A stretch of DNA of 64,000 nt, taken from positions 1,302,001 to 1,366,000 of the forward strand of contig NC_008553.1 in assembly GCF_000014945.1 (NCBI RefSeq), given 5' to 3'. The translations under genes and the position numbers were made by a program. The notes under the pieces are model-generated. The model was not told the origin of the DNA. It worked only from the letters and a program-made list of their open reading frames with translations, and made no database searches. This stretch comes from Methanothrix thermoacetophila PT (GTDB lineage Archaea > Halobacteriota > Methanosarcinia > Methanotrichales > Methanotrichaceae). Positions within the stretch are counted from its first letter, which is position 1. Each line of letters opens with the position of its first letter. This document shows, one piece after another, positions 54,505-64,000 of the stretch.

Positions 54505-55590
54505 TCAATCGCCTCCTGATGCTATCTTTAAGACTGAGCTGAAGAACGGATCCTCGGTGCACATCGGTCCAGGATGCGCCTCGGGATGGTACTGAACTGC
54601 CAGGATCTTCAGGTACCTGCTCCTTATCCCCTCAACAGTCCCATCGTTCGCGTTCAGCTGCGTTATCTCCAGATCTGTCCCCTCAACAGACTCGGGAACG
54701 ACTGCGAAGTTGTGGTTCTGTGAGGTTATGTAAACAATCCTGCTCTCTAGATCCTTCACCGGCTGGTTGCCTCCATGATGGCCGAACTTCAGCTTGAACG
54801 TCCTCGCACCCAGTGCCAGCGAGATGACCTGATGGCCGAGACATATGCCGAATATCGGCATCGATCCTGCAAAATATCTGACAGCCTCTATGGCGCTCAC
54901 CGCCCTCTCGGGGTCCCCGGGTCCGTTTGAGATGAAGATACAATCAGGCTCGACTGCCTCTATCTCCGAGACGCTTGAATGCGCAGGAAGAACGTGCAGA
55001 TCGAACCCGCGACACTCCAGACTCTTGAGTATGTGCCTTTTTATCCCTAGATCTATCACCGCCATCCTGGGGCCGTCTCCTTTTATTCTGTACGGACTTC
55101 TGCACGTGACCTCGCTCAGCAGGTCCAGGGATGATATCGAGGGCTGATCCCTGGCGAGCTGCACGACATCGACCCCTCTTATCCCTGACTCGCCAACAAC
55201 GAGAGCTGCTTTCATGGCGCCAAGTCTTCTTATCTTGACCGTGAGCATCCGTGTATCCACACCGTGAATCCCGGGCCGCCCCTCATCCACGAGAAACTCC
55301 TCGATCGTCCTGCTGGACCTATGATGCCTCGGGCTCGGCCAGATGTGCCTGCAGACCATCCCCCTTGGCCACATGCGATCCGACTGGAACTCATCGCCGC
55401 TCACACCGTAGTTGCCCTGGAGCGGGTATGTGAAGAGCAGGATTTGTCCGTTATAAGAGGGATCGGTCAGAGCCTCCTCATATCCAGACATCACCGTGGT
55501 GAAAACTATCTCTCCGGTTACGATCCCTGGGGCACCAAAACCGTAGCCCTCTACCAGAGTGCCATCCTCTAACCCTAAGACCCCAATCAT
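54505..55590 (-). CDS. carA: Carbamoyl-phosphate synthase, small (glutaminase) subunit
   Basis: 361 residues from the ATG at 55590 (GGTGGCGAT site); the open frame to 55674 is not conserved. N-terminal CPSase small domain ([33 protein letters not shown]) and a class I glutamine amidotransferase domain with the nucleophile Cys in FGICLGHQ and His/Glu in YHPEAHPGP. Supplies ammonia to CarB. Divergent from pyrB across 386 bp filled mostly by three family A copies. Confidence 0.96.
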   Translation of the reverse strand: MIGVLGLEDGTLVEGYGFGAPGIVTGEIVFTTVMSGYEEALTDPSYNGQILLFTYPLQGNYGVSGDEFQSDRMWPRGMVCRHIWPSPRHHRSSRTIEEFLVDEGRPGIHGVDTRMLTVKIRRLGAMKAALVVGESGIRGVDVVQLARDQPSISSLDLLSEVTCRSPYRIKGDGPRMAVIDLGIKRHILKSLECRGFDLHVLPAHSSVSEIEAVEPDCIFISNGPGDPERAVSAIEAVRYFAGSMPIFGICLGHQVISLALGARTFKLKFGHHGGNQPVKDLESRIVYITSQNHNFAVVPESVEGTDLEITQLNANDGTVEGIRSRYLKILAVQYHPEAHPGPMCTEDPFFSSVLKIASGGD

Positions 55591-55643
55591 AGTATCGCCA
55601 CCACAAGCAATGAGGTGATCTAAATATGTTTCGATGATGTGGA

Positions 55644-55734
55644 GGGGCGTGTCCGAATAAGAGACGGGAGCCAAAAATATGTGCCTTACAGATATTGTTT
55701 GTCACAATTGCTCTCCGCTTGTCCGGACAGTCCC
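55644..55734. repeat. Family A element (first of three in tandem)
   Basis: GGGCGTGTCCGAATAAGAG at the left and CTTGTCCGGACAGTCCCC at the right. The flanks ATGTGGAG and CTCCACAT extend the inverted repeat instead of forming a direct repeat. The inner sequence is diverged. Confidence 0.65.
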
Positions 55735-55742
55735 CTCCACAT

Positions 55743-55832
55743 GGAGCTGTCCGGATAAGAGTTGAGACAAGAAATTTGGACATAACCGCTTCTGCATTGT
55801 CAGAAACACTTAATCCTTATTCGGACGGGTCC
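55743..55832. repeat. Family A inverted-repeat element (second of three)
   Basis: 90 bp, ends GGAGCTGTCCGGATAAG and CTTATTCGGACGGGTCC, with perfect 8-bp flanking direct repeats CTCCACAT at 55735-55742 and 55833-55840. Confidence 0.82.
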
Positions 55833-55840
55833 CTCCACAT

Positions 55841-55929
55841 AGATGTGTCCGAATACGAGCCGAATTCAGAAATCTGTGGCTTTGCTGCTTTTGGATGGAG
55901 GAGACACTCAACTTATTCGGAGAGGCTCC
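55841..55929. repeat. Family A inverted-repeat element (third of three)
   Basis: Ends AGATGTGTCCGAATACGAG and CTTATTCGGAGAGGCTCC around the standard core (AATTCAGAAATCTG, GCTGCTTTTGGATG). It ends about 18 bp before the TATA box of pyrB. Confidence 0.75.
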
Positions 55930-55946
55930 CGGTGGCTGAGAGAAGC

Positions 55947-55954
55947 ATTATATC
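55947..55954 (+). promoter_or_regulatory. TATA box of the pyrBI operon
   Basis: ATTATATC about 23-30 bp before the pyrB ATG at 55977, so transcription should start at or very near the start codon. Confidence 0.5.
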
Positions 55955-55964
55955 CCTCCCGTGA

Positions 55965-56891
<927 letters not shown>

Positions 56892-56894
56892 ACA

Positions 56895-57359
56895 ATGGTG
56901 GAGAGAGAGCTCAAGGTCCGCCCCATCAGGTCGGGAACCGTCATAGACCACATACAGGCAGGTCAGGCGCTGAACGTCCTCAAGATTCTCGGCATCTCCG
57001 GCACAACCGGTGCGACGGTCAGCGTGTTGATGAACGTCAGCAGCAGAAAACTGGGCAAGAAGGATATCGTGAAGGTCGAGGACAGGGAACTTAGGGAGGA
57101 TGAGGTAAACAAGATAGCCCTCATAGCGCCTGGCGCGACGATAAACATAGTCAGAGATTACGCGGTCGTGGAGAAATACGCTGTCGATCTCCCTGATGTG
57201 ATAGTAGGAGTCGTGCGCTGCCAGAACCCTAGCTGCATATCGAACACGAACGAACCGATAAAGCCGAAGATGCTTGTCAAGGGGAAGAACCCGGTCGTGC
57301 TGAGATGCTTCTACTGCGATCAGCCTCTTACGGAGCGGATCGCGGAGTATCTGCTGTGA
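56895..57359 (+). CDS. pyrI: Aspartate carbamoyltransferase, regulatory subunit
   Basis: 154 residues. N-terminal nucleotide-binding domain (GTVIDHIQAGQALNVLKILGI) and a C-terminal zinc domain whose four cysteines are visible (CQNPSC, then CFYC). Binds CTP or ATP allosterically and holds catalytic trimers together. Start 56895 is 3 bp after the pyrB stop. Confidence 0.97.
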   Translation: MVERELKVRPIRSGTVIDHIQAGQALNVLKILGISGTTGATVSVLMNVSSRKLGKKDIVKVEDRELREDEVNKIALIAPGATINIVRDYAVVEKYAVDLPDVIVGVVRCQNPSCISNTNEPIKPKMLVKGKNPVVLRCFYCDQPLTERIAEYLL

Positions 57360-57407
57360 TACGTAGCAGGGCGTGAGCTCCAATCTTCAGGAGATGTATC
57401 CAGTCCA

Positions 57408-57493
57408 TGTGACTCGGATGTGTTCGAATGAGTATCGTCCGATATCCAAAAGCAGTGATGCCCCAATTCTGGCTCCAGCTCTTGCAGGCCCAG
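57408..57493. repeat. Possible degenerate family A element
   Basis: GATGTGTTCGAATGAG at the left, CCAAAAGCAGTGATGCC and TTCTGGCTCCAGCTCTTG in the core recall family A, but the right inverted repeat is lost. Confidence 0.4.
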
Positions 57494-57598
57494 ACCATTC
57501 CGAAGATTAAGCCAAAGGATGAGATCTGAAGATTGCGATTCTTCAGGTGCACCCTCCTTATTCAGGCGCTCATTTATTCAGGCGGCCCCACAACTCGA

Positions 57599-57682
57599 AC
57601 ATGTCCGAATAGGGTGTTTATGATGTGCAGAAGAGCGGAAGATCCAGATTTCTGGGCACAGCTCTTATCCGGACATGTCTCA
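57599..57682. repeat. Family A inverted-repeat element
   Basis: 84 bp, ends ACATGTCCGAATA and CTTATCCGGACATGT. Flanks CAACTCGA (57591-57598) and GAACTCGA (57683-57690) match at 7 of 8 bases. Its core is almost identical to the A copy at 9319 (GGTGTTTAT, GGAAGATCCAGATTTCTGG). Ends 16 bp before the tRNA-Gln TATA box. Confidence 0.8.
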
Positions 57683-57697
57683 GAACTCGATCGATAG

Positions 57698-57705
57698 ATT
57701 AATAT
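57698..57705 (+). promoter_or_regulatory. TATA box of tRNA-Gln
   Basis: ATTAATAT 29-36 bp before the tRNA 5' end, correct spacing for archaeal transcription. Confidence 0.5.
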
Positions 57706-57733
57706 GGCACCTATGCAACGAAAAGAGACATGC

Positions 57734-57806
57734 AGCCCGGTGGTGTAGCGGTCAATCACGGGAGGCTCTGGACCTCCTTACCTAGGTTCGAATCCTGGCC
57801 GGGCTA
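57734..57806 (+). tRNA. tRNA-Gln (anticodon CTG)
   Basis: 73 nt. Acceptor AGCCCGG pairs with CCGGGCT, discriminator A. The anticodon stem GGAGG/CCTCC closes loop CTCTGGA (anticodon CTG, codon CAG). T arm contains GGTTCGAATCC. CCA not encoded, no intron. Confidence 0.95.
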
Positions 57807-57980
57807 TCATTAAAAATAAAGCCGTGATTTTTCAGGAGCTTCAAAGGTTGTTCGACATTGCTGTTCCAATTGCATATTTCCCATAGACCCAGCAGATTTG
57901 ATGTATGGCACTCTCTGCTCTCCAGGCCCACTGGTGTGTCTCTCGAAAACTATTTTTGACCTCGTCTATCACAGCATCAC

Positions 57981-59300
57981 ATGATCTTCAGAGCATATGA
58001 TGTCAGGGGTATCTATGGAGATGAGCTGACAGAGGACGTTGCCATGCGCGTCGGTGCCGCTTTTGGCACATACCTTTCAGGAGGGGCGATATCCCTGGGG
58101 CGCGACACCAGGACGAGTGGCCCCTCTTTGGAGAGGGCGTTTCTGGAAGGTGTTCTCAGGACGGGCGTGGATGTCCATAGTTACGGCGTGATACCGATAC
58201 CGATTCTGGGCTACATCACCATGAAGATGGGCAGAAGGGCTGCAGCATACATATCCGCCTCTCACAACCCACCTGAGTACAACGGCATACGCTTCAGAAC
58301 AGGAGATGGCTACGGCATGCTTTACAGGGATGCTGGAATTGTGGATATCTACATGAGCGGCGAGTTCAGGTCTGGAAACGGAAGCGTCACGGTGGAGAAT
58401 GCCGACAGGGCTATTCTGGAGTACGGGGATTATGCAGCAGAGAAGGTAAAGACAACCAGAGATCTCAGGGTTGTGCTCGACACGGGCAACGGCTCTGCAT
58501 GCGGTATAGCTCCCATCTACACCAGAGCAGGCATCGAGGTGGAGCTACTGAACGCGACCATGGACGGAAGGTTCCCAGGAAGAGGGGCGGCGCCGACATC
58601 CGAATCGCTGAGAGAGGCAGCGGAGAGGGTTGTCAGCACAGGCGCTGACTTTGGGGTGGGTTTTGATCCAGATGCAGACCGAGGGATGGTGATCGATGAT
58701 AAAGGAAGAGTTCTCCCACCTGAAAAGATCGCGATAATTATCGCAAGAAGGCGTTACAAACCGGGAGATCTGGTCATCGCAGGCTTTGATTGCTCAATGA
58801 TACTGGAGCGCGAGCTCGAGCGCGATGGGATAAGAGTAGAGCGCGAGAGGGTTGGGGATGTGTTCGTCGCCAACAGGGTCAAAGAATCGGGGGCTGTTCT
58901 CGGCGTCGAGAGAAGCGGTCATTTCTTCATTCCTGAATTCCAGTACTCAGATGATCCCTTCGCAATGAGCCTGGCGCTCGCCGAGATCGTATCTGAGGAG
59001 AAACTCTCCGAAATGGCGGACGAGATACCCGATTATCCGTACCTCCAGAGAAGCATAAGACTGAAGGAGAACATCGATATTCAGTCCCTGATGGATAAAC
59101 TCCTGGAGGAGCTCGCGGATCTCGAGCCCGACACCACCGATGGCATAAAGGTGATGAGTGAGGGGTGGAGCGTTTTAATAAGACCCTCGAATACAGAGCC
59201 ACTGATCCGGATCTATGTGGAGAGCGTTAAGGATGATGTGGAGAAGATAGCAGGTATATACGAGAACAAGATCCTGAGCACAATGAGGAGCGGGAATTGA
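57981..59300 (+). CDS. Phosphomannomutase/phosphoglucomutase family protein
   Basis: 439 residues of the alpha-D-phosphohexomutase family. The active serine lies in YISASHNPPEYNGI (near residue 93), the magnesium loop is FDPDADRGMVI, the sugar loop GVERSGHFF and the phosphate loop RPSNTEPLIRIYVE. Interconverts 1- and 6-phosphates of mannose, glucose or glucosamine for glycan precursors. Overlaps the following glycosyltransferase by 4 bp, which favours a role in protein or lipid glycosylation. Confidence 0.92.
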   Translation: MIFRAYDVRGIYGDELTEDVAMRVGAAFGTYLSGGAISLGRDTRTSGPSLERAFLEGVLRTGVDVHSYGVIPIPILGYITMKMGRRAAAYISASHNPPEYNGIRFRTGDGYGMLYRDAGIVDIYMSGEFRSGNGSVTVENADRAILEYGDYAAEKVKTTRDLRVVLDTGNGSACGIAPIYTRAGIEVELLNATMDGRFPGRGAAPTSESLREAAERVVSTGADFGVGFDPDADRGMVIDDKGRVLPPEKIAIIIARRRYKPGDLVIAGFDCSMILERELERDGIRVERERVGDVFVANRVKESGAVLGVERSGHFFIPEFQYSDDPFAMSLALAEIVSEEKLSEMADEIPDYPYLQRSIRLKENIDIQSLMDKLLEELADLEPDTTDGIKVMSEGWSVLIRPSNTEPLIRIYVESVKDDVEKIAGIYENKILSTMRSGN

Positions 59301-60208
59301 AGAGAGATGATGTTTGTGTGCTGATACCCACGCTCAACGAGGCGGGATCCATCAGGGAAGTCATAGAGGGCTTCCGCAGCATGGGCTTCCAGGACATTCT
59401 GGTGATCGACGGGCACAGCACAGATGGCACTCCAGATCTGGCAAGGGAGGCCGGCGCGAGGGTGATCGTCCAGAGCGGATCCGGGAAGGGACAGGCTCTC
59501 CTGGAGGCTTTCGGGCTTATTGACAAAGAGTACATCGTGCTTATAGATGGCGATGGGACGTATCTGCCATCAGAGGTCGACAGGCTGCTCGATCCGCTTA
59601 TGAGAGGCAGGGCGGATCACGTCATAGGTAACAGGTTCTCCAATCTCAGAGGCGGATCGCTGAAGCGTTTGAACCTGGTGGGGAACTGGCTCATCAACAT
59701 GCTCTTCGGGATCATCTACGGCGTGAGGCTCAGGGACATACTCTCCGGATACAGGGCATTCACCAGATCTGGTATCTCCAGCCTGGATCTCTCCGTGACG
59801 GGCTTCGAGATAGAATCAGAGATAACGATAGAGAGCCTGAAGAAGGGATTGAGGATCGTGGAGGTGCCGATAACGTACCTGCCAAGGGCAGGGGGGACCA
59901 GGACCAAGCTCAGCCCGCTCCGCGACGGCCCGAAGATCATGCTCACGATCTACAGGCTCGCCAAGACCCAGAACCCGCTCTTCTACTTCGGGCTGATGGG
60001 CGCGATCTTCGGATCTATGGGTTTTCTCCTCGGCCTCTACGTCGTGAGGGACTGGCTCCAGGGTAGGATTGAGCACATACCTCTCACGATACTTACCGCG
60101 ATACTGATCATAGTCGGGTTCCAGCTCTTCCTCATGGGCATCCAGGGGGATATGATGGCAACGATGCACAGAGAGGTGATGAGGGAGCTCTACAGAAAGA
60201 AGCGGTAG
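59297..60208 (+). CDS. Family 2 glycosyltransferase, dolichol-phosphate sugar transferase (AglJ-like)
   Basis: 303 residues starting with TTG at 59297 (GAGGAG site), overlapping the mutase. GT-A domain: VCVLIPTLNEAGSIREVI, VIDGHSTDGTPDLA and the metal motif LIDGDGTYLPSEV; then RFSNLRGGSLKRLN and GYRAFT. C-terminal two transmembrane segments (GLMGAIFGSMGFLLGLYVV and LTILTAILIIVGFQLFLMG) anchor it. Homologues charge dolichol phosphate with the first sugar in archaeal N-glycosylation. Sugar donor inferred, not proven. Confidence 0.88.
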   Translation: MKRDDVCVLIPTLNEAGSIREVIEGFRSMGFQDILVIDGHSTDGTPDLAREAGARVIVQSGSGKGQALLEAFGLIDKEYIVLIDGDGTYLPSEVDRLLDPLMRGRADHVIGNRFSNLRGGSLKRLNLVGNWLINMLFGIIYGVRLRDILSGYRAFTRSGISSLDLSVTGFEIESEITIESLKKGLRIVEVPITYLPRAGGTRTKLSPLRDGPKIMLTIYRLAKTQNPLFYFGLMGAIFGSMGFLLGLYVVRDWLQGRIEHIPLTILTAILIIVGFQLFLMGIQGDMMATMHREVMRELYRKKR

Positions 60209-60217
60209 GGATATCAG

Positions 60218-61588
60218 ATGGATTTGAAGATGCTCATTCTCCTCTGTTTCATCATCGATTCGTCCCTGGCGCTCCAGGCGCCTGGATTCTCGTTATCCAT
60301 CGCTATCGAGAACACGACAATTCAGGGGGATGAGGGTAAAGGGGTGTTGACCTCAGAGGCGCCCTGCCTAAGGTTCAATCTCTTCTGGCTCAGGGATGTT
60401 GGCGTCGAACCTGAGATCTATCTGGATACATACCAGAATCTCTACAGCGGCAACGGTCTTGTGGTCGAATCCAAGAGCCGCTTCAGCTCCCGAATCAGGG
60501 ATTTTGATGTGAGAATTCTTGATATCAACTACAGCCTCGCAGGATACAAAGCGAGGAAGACCTTCGCGGTATGGTACTCACCTGTGACAGATCGCACATA
60601 CATCGCCTCGATGGAGTCGTGCTCTGGCAGCAGAGAGGCACTGCTAAGCATTCTCAGAACGATCTCAGAGACAAACGAGACAAACAGATCCAGGACTCTT
60701 GTTGAGAGAAAGAGCCGCAACGACACATGGTCGCTTCTCCTCTCAGATCTCCTTTCGAGCTGGAGGTATGCTGAACCATCACATCTGACCGGTGGTCAGT
60801 TCTTGATCCACACGAACTACACAGTCTCTGAGAGTGTGCTTCTCTCATATGATGGCATCGATCTCTCATTCCCTCAGGATCTGTTCATGAGACCTGCTGC
60901 TGTATTTTACCTTCTGAGAGATGCTGGCTATACTCCTGTGATACTGCAGAGGCAGGGCAGCGTATGGATCGCTGTGAAGGATGGTGATGAGTGGCAGGCG
61001 ATCTCGCTCAATCCCCTGAACCCGGACAGAGCGGTTGGCGTCCAGGTCTTCGGGAATGAGTGGTATAGGGGAGTCGTGTACACCGATCCTGAGGAGCTTG
61101 CAGCGGCAAATTCGATCGATCTCAGCGTGCCTGTTGATTATATCGTGAGGAGATGTGAGCCGTCTAGGTATGTTCACCTGGAGATGGATGACAGCACAGA
61201 TCGCAGCGATCTTGAGAGGATCCTGAAGGAACACAGCTACATCTCCAGATACAGTGAGAGCAGGTTCGATTGCTCCAATGCATCACAGGTCTGCTGGTCG
61301 TTTTTGAAAGGATTAGGCTATGATGCTTATCTGATGGTGGGGGCAAAGGATCATCCGCTCGGCGAGCACATGTGGGTTGTGGTCAGGATGAAGAATGGGT
61401 ACATAGCAATAGAGTGCGCGGAGGTGGGAAGCGCCCAGAACTTTATAAAACTCGGCTCGATCAAGAGCGATTCGGATTATTACAGAGGCGTGATGTACAA
61501 CTCGAGCGTCCATTACTCGCTTCTGAATCCTACGGAGGGCATGTGGCTGGAGCCCGGCGATGAGAGGATACGGTCCTGGATGAGCTGA
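60218..61588 (+). CDS. Exported transglutaminase-like protein
   Basis: 456 residues. Signal peptide MDLKMLILLCFIIDSSLALQ. A long beta-rich N-terminal region (~25-340) with several N-x-T/S sequons ends in a transglutaminase-like core near residues 350-410. The putative catalytic Cys is in FDCSNASQVCW and the His in GEHMWVVVRMKNGYIAIE. It follows the glycosyltransferase by 9 bp and may be its client or co-expressed surface protein. Methanogens carry many such extracellular putative proteases; the substrate is unknown. Confidence 0.75.
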   Translation: MDLKMLILLCFIIDSSLALQAPGFSLSIAIENTTIQGDEGKGVLTSEAPCLRFNLFWLRDVGVEPEIYLDTYQNLYSGNGLVVESKSRFSSRIRDFDVRILDINYSLAGYKARKTFAVWYSPVTDRTYIASMESCSGSREALLSILRTISETNETNRSRTLVERKSRNDTWSLLLSDLLSSWRYAEPSHLTGGQFLIHTNYTVSESVLLSYDGIDLSFPQDLFMRPAAVFYLLRDAGYTPVILQRQGSVWIAVKDGDEWQAISLNPLNPDRAVGVQVFGNEWYRGVVYTDPEELAAANSIDLSVPVDYIVRRCEPSRYVHLEMDDSTDRSDLERILKEHSYISRYSESRFDCSNASQVCWSFLKGLGYDAYLMVGAKDHPLGEHMWVVVRMKNGYIAIECAEVGSAQNFIKLGSIKSDSDYYRGVMYNSSVHYSLLNPTEGMWLEPGDERIRSWMS

Positions 61589-61944
61589 AAGCCAGCCGAT
61601 CAGCCAGGCTCATCCAGTTGATGGAGAGAAGAGTATCCCCAATCCCTTAAAAGCGCAGCTCAATCAAGATCTTCGATGATTCGCGAACACTGGTTATAGG
61701 GGATCCATTTCTATCTACATCGCCTTTCCCCTCATATGAATTTCATGCTCAGTTCATTATATTTGTTCTGAGACCGAGCATCGCTGATATTCTTCTGCAG
61801 ATTGGCGAACTACACAATGTTAATTAAAAATATAATGTATTTCTACTTCTGCTTATGTATAGATTCTTCCACAAACGTTTACATGCTGCACAATGGGGGA
61901 AAGTTAAGTATGATGAATGCAAACAATCAATGCGGAGGAATATC
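61589..61944. other. Gene-free stretch with a promoter
   Basis: 356 bp without a convincing gene or a family A/B/C copy. AAAATATAATG near 61826-61836 is a strong TATA candidate for the flavodoxin gene, giving a leader of about 85 nt that ends in GGAGGA. Confidence 0.45.
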
Positions 61945-62427
61945 ATGGCTAGGATACTGGTCGCGTACTACTCCCGCACGGGCAATACGGAGAAGATGGC
62001 GAGAGCTGTTGCTGAGGGTGCGAAGGATGCTGGAGCGGATGTCGATCTCAAGAGGGTCGAGGATGTTGAGCCCGATGATCTCAAGTCGGCTGATGGAATA
62101 GTGATTGGCTCACCCACATACTACGGGCTGATGTCAGCAGAGGTGAAGCAGCTCTTCGACAGAAGCGCGAAGGTGAGAGGGAAGCTGGAGAACAAGATCG
62201 GCGCTGCCTTCACCTCGTCTGCAAGCATCGAGGGGGGGAATCAGACAACTCTTCTATCCATAATTCAGGCGATGATGATACACGGGATGGTGGTTGCAGG
62301 GGATCCAATGGAGACAGGAGGGCATTATGGAGCCATAGCCATTGGATCTCCTGATGATAATTCCCTGAGGACATGCAGGAAGCTTGGTGAGAGGGTCGCG
62401 ATGCTGGCTGAGAAGATATGTAGATAA
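61945..62427 (+). CDS. Flavodoxin/WrbA-like FMN protein
   Basis: 160 residues from the ATG at 61945, six bases after GGAGGA; the frame opens at 61855 but upstream codons are not conserved. FMN phosphate loop VAYYSRTGNTEKMARAV at the N-terminus, then GSPTYYGLMSAEVKQLFDR and the third FMN loop AFTSSASIEGGNQTTL, followed by GAIAIGSPD. Characteristic of WrbA-type NAD(P)H:quinone reductases and flavodoxins; electron carrier or quinone reductase role inferred. Confidence 0.88.
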   Translation: MARILVAYYSRTGNTEKMARAVAEGAKDAGADVDLKRVEDVEPDDLKSADGIVIGSPTYYGLMSAEVKQLFDRSAKVRGKLENKIGAAFTSSASIEGGNQTTLLSIIQAMMIHGMVVAGDPMETGGHYGAIAIGSPDDNSLRTCRKLGERVAMLAEKICR

Positions 62428-62464
62428 GAAATGTGATGATCTCGCTGGCTCTGCATCTCTAATA

Positions 62465-62546
62465 GATCCGGTTAAGAATCACGCGTCTCCGAACCCAAAA
62501 GCAGTGAGGTACAATTTCTGGCTTCAGCTCTTTATTCGGACATTCC
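62465..62546. repeat. Family A element, left end eroded
   Basis: Core CCCAAAAGCAGTGAGG, CAATTTCTGGCTTCAGCTC and the right end TTTATTCGGACATTCCC match family A. The left inverted repeat is mutated (ATCCGGTTAAGAAT). Confidence 0.6.
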
Positions 62547-62596
62547 CCTTTGACACATCGCAACATAGATCTCCAGAGGATGTGTTGCATCATATC

Positions 62597-63505
62597 ATGA
62601 TAGAGGATACTGCAGAGAAGATCAGGAGCATGGAGATCAGGGGCGCAGGGCTCATCGCACGTGCCGCAGCAGCTGCGCTGAGGGATTTCGTTTTAACTCT
62701 GGATGTCTCGAGTCTGGACGAGTTCGATTCGGCACTGAAGAAGGCTGCGGACACGCTTCTCAGGACCAGGCCAACGGCCGTCTCTCTATCAAATGCAGTG
62801 CGGATGGTTGCAAGGTACCGTTCGGAGGATCTCGAGTCAGCAAGAAGAGAGGTTGTGGCAAACGCCGAGCGGTTCATAGAGAGTTCCCTGAAGGCGGTGG
62901 AGAGGATCGGCGAGATCGGAAGCAGGAGGGTCAGGGATGGGGATGTGATACTGACCCACTGCAACTCGAGCGCGGCCCTGGCAGTCATCGAGCGCGCTCA
63001 CAGGGATGGAAAGAGAATAGAAGTCATCGCAACCGAGTCTAGGCCCAGGTATCAGGGGCATCTGACAATAAAAAGGCTTGATGAAGTAGGGATACCAACA
63101 GAGCTGATTGTGGATTCTGCGGTCAGAAGCGTTATCGAGGATGTGGATCTCGTTGTTGTTGGCGCGGATGTCGTAACAGCCAACGGCTCGCTCGTCAACA
63201 AGATAGGAACATCACAGATCGCGCTCTGCGCACACGAGGCCAGGAAGCCGTTCATGGCGGCAGCCGAGACGTACAAGTTCAGCCCTGATACGCTCATGGG
63301 AGAGCTCGTCGAGATTGAGGAGAGGGGGCCTGAGGAGGTTCTGGATGACTATATGAGATACAAGCACCTCCGCGTGAGAAACCCGGCCTTCGATGTAACG
63401 CCTCATCAATACATAGATGTGATATGCACCGAGGTCGGAGCCATACCGCCGGAGATGAGCTACATTATAATAAAGGAGTGGCTGGGCTGGGAGATCAGGG
63501 CATAA
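62597..63505 (+). CDS. Ribose-1,5-bisphosphate isomerase
   Basis: 302 residues from the ATG at 62597; a GTG or TTG about 12-15 bases upstream near AGAGGAT is possible. Isomerises ribose-1,5-bisphosphate to ribulose-1,5-bisphosphate in the archaeal AMP-degradation pathway that feeds form III RuBisCO. eIF2B/MtnA fold: NAVRMVARY, TRPTAVSLSN, ILTHCNSSAALAVIERAH (catalytic Cys), VGADVVTANGSLVNKIGTSQIAL (catalytic Asp) and PAFDVTPHQYIDVICTE. RuBisCO and AMP phosphorylase are not in the window. Confidence 0.9.
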   Translation: MIEDTAEKIRSMEIRGAGLIARAAAAALRDFVLTLDVSSLDEFDSALKKAADTLLRTRPTAVSLSNAVRMVARYRSEDLESARREVVANAERFIESSLKAVERIGEIGSRRVRDGDVILTHCNSSAALAVIERAHRDGKRIEVIATESRPRYQGHLTIKRLDEVGIPTELIVDSAVRSVIEDVDLVVVGADVVTANGSLVNKIGTSQIALCAHEARKPFMAAAETYKFSPDTLMGELVEIEERGPEEVLDDYMRYKHLRVRNPAFDVTPHQYIDVICTEVGAIPPEMSYIIIKEWLGWEIRA

Positions 63506-63640
63506 TCGCTCCCTACCATAAGATCTTGAAGGGGCGGCAGGCAGTGTTGTGGTGCATATGGTACGTAGAATCCGCTGGATCTGTAATCTGCTGAACCATG
63601 GAACCAGAACTGGCATAAAGCATGCACAATAAATCGGAGC

Positions 63641-64000
63641 ATGATGGGCTACAGACACCTCCTTGTGGATGCAGTGCAGAGCGTGAATCCCGACGATCCT
63701 GGGATAAGCATAATGGAGATCGAGCGCCTTTACGGCATACCTGCTGAGAGAATCGTCTTTCTCAGCAGGAACGAGAACCCGTACGGTCCGTCTCCTGAGG
63801 TTGTAAGGGCCGTGAGCCGGGCAGATCTGAGTAGGTATCCTTCACAGGATGAGTTTCTGAGCGCTGCTGCTGAGTACCTTGGAGTTTCAGAGGATCTCGT
63901 GATCGCGGGAGCGGGGCTTGACGGCATAATAGATTCCGTTTCAAGACTCTTTCTGGAGAAGGGCAGATCTGCATTCATACCTGTACCAACATACACGTAC
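63641..64000 (+). CDS. hisC: Histidinol-phosphate aminotransferase (3' end outside window)
   Basis: The first 120 residues only, starting at ATG 63641 (a second ATG follows directly, GGAG just upstream). Recognised by FLSRNENPYGPSPEVVRAV, LSRYPSQDEFLSAAAEYLGV and AGAGLDGIIDSVSRLFLEKG, the fold-type I PLP aminotransferase start typical of HisC. The reaction converts imidazole-acetol phosphate to histidinol phosphate. The PLP lysine lies beyond the window edge. Confidence 0.85.
   Translation, partial: MMGYRHLLVDAVQSVNPDDPGISIMEIERLYGIPAERIVFLSRNENPYGPSPEVVRAVSRADLSRYPSQDEFLSAAAEYLGVSEDLVIAGAGLDGIIDSVSRLFLEKGRSAFIPVPTYTY

Overview
The window is a piece of a euryarchaeal chromosome, most likely from an acetoclastic methanogen of the Methanothrix (Methanosaeta) type. 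Archaeal markers are the large subunit of DNA polymerase D, geranylgeranylglyceryl phosphate synthase, ribosomal protein eL40, an ADP-dependent sugar kinase, ribose-1,5-bisphosphate isomerase and a monofunctional nickel CO dehydrogenase. The genus is inferred from gene content and was not tested by alignment.

Layout. 1-1.3 kb: end of a NosD-like beta-helix protein. 1.4-6.8 kb: a GC-rich, largely decayed type I restriction-modification island on the minus strand, with one intact hsdM and one intact AlbA_2/ATPase regulator among fragments of a second hsdM, hsdR, hsdS and a DUF3800 gene. 6.9-13 kb: ADP-dependent sugar kinase, DUF362 ferredoxin-like protein, CooS and a nitroreductase. 13-21.4 kb: purB, an OapABC-type operon, serA, tRNA-Leu(CAA), mtnP and small or secreted proteins. 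21.8-29.4 kb: an ArsR-controlled ABC exporter, DUF169, an SF2 helicase and two regulators. 29.5-40.6 kb: wecB, a lipoprotein-like protein, an interrupted tRNA-Ser(CGA), eL40-GGGP synthase-M24 peptidase, DUF389, the glyA-folD-DUF2121-mobA operon, a 71-bp tandem array and an exported DJ-1/rubredoxin fusion. 40.6-50.7 kb: tmk, a response regulator, a FGGY kinase, polD large subunit, and lysC-purM. 51-57.4 kb: carAB diverging from pyrBI, so much of early pyrimidine synthesis is together. 57.7-64 kb: tRNA-Gln, a hexose-phosphate mutase with a glycosyltransferase, a transglutaminase-like protein, a flavodoxin, ribose-1,5-bisphosphate isomerase and the start of hisC.

The most striking feature is not a gene. 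At least three families of short non-coding inverted-repeat elements fill the intergenic space. Family A (about 89-90 bp, ends like GGACCTGTCCGGATAAG) and family B (124 bp, ends CGCTCTTAT) have 8-bp target duplications that can be read directly. One B copy sits inside an A copy, and removing it restores a 90-bp A element. Several A copies end 16-20 bp upstream of a recognisable TATA box (mtnP, tRNA-Ser, glyA, lysC, pyrB, tRNA-Gln), which suggests insertion directed to a fixed place just upstream of archaeal core promoters. Family C (about 107-111 bp) lies at gene 3' ends, and one copy supplies the last codons of the helicase gene. No transposase gene is present, so these look like non-autonomous elements moved in trans.
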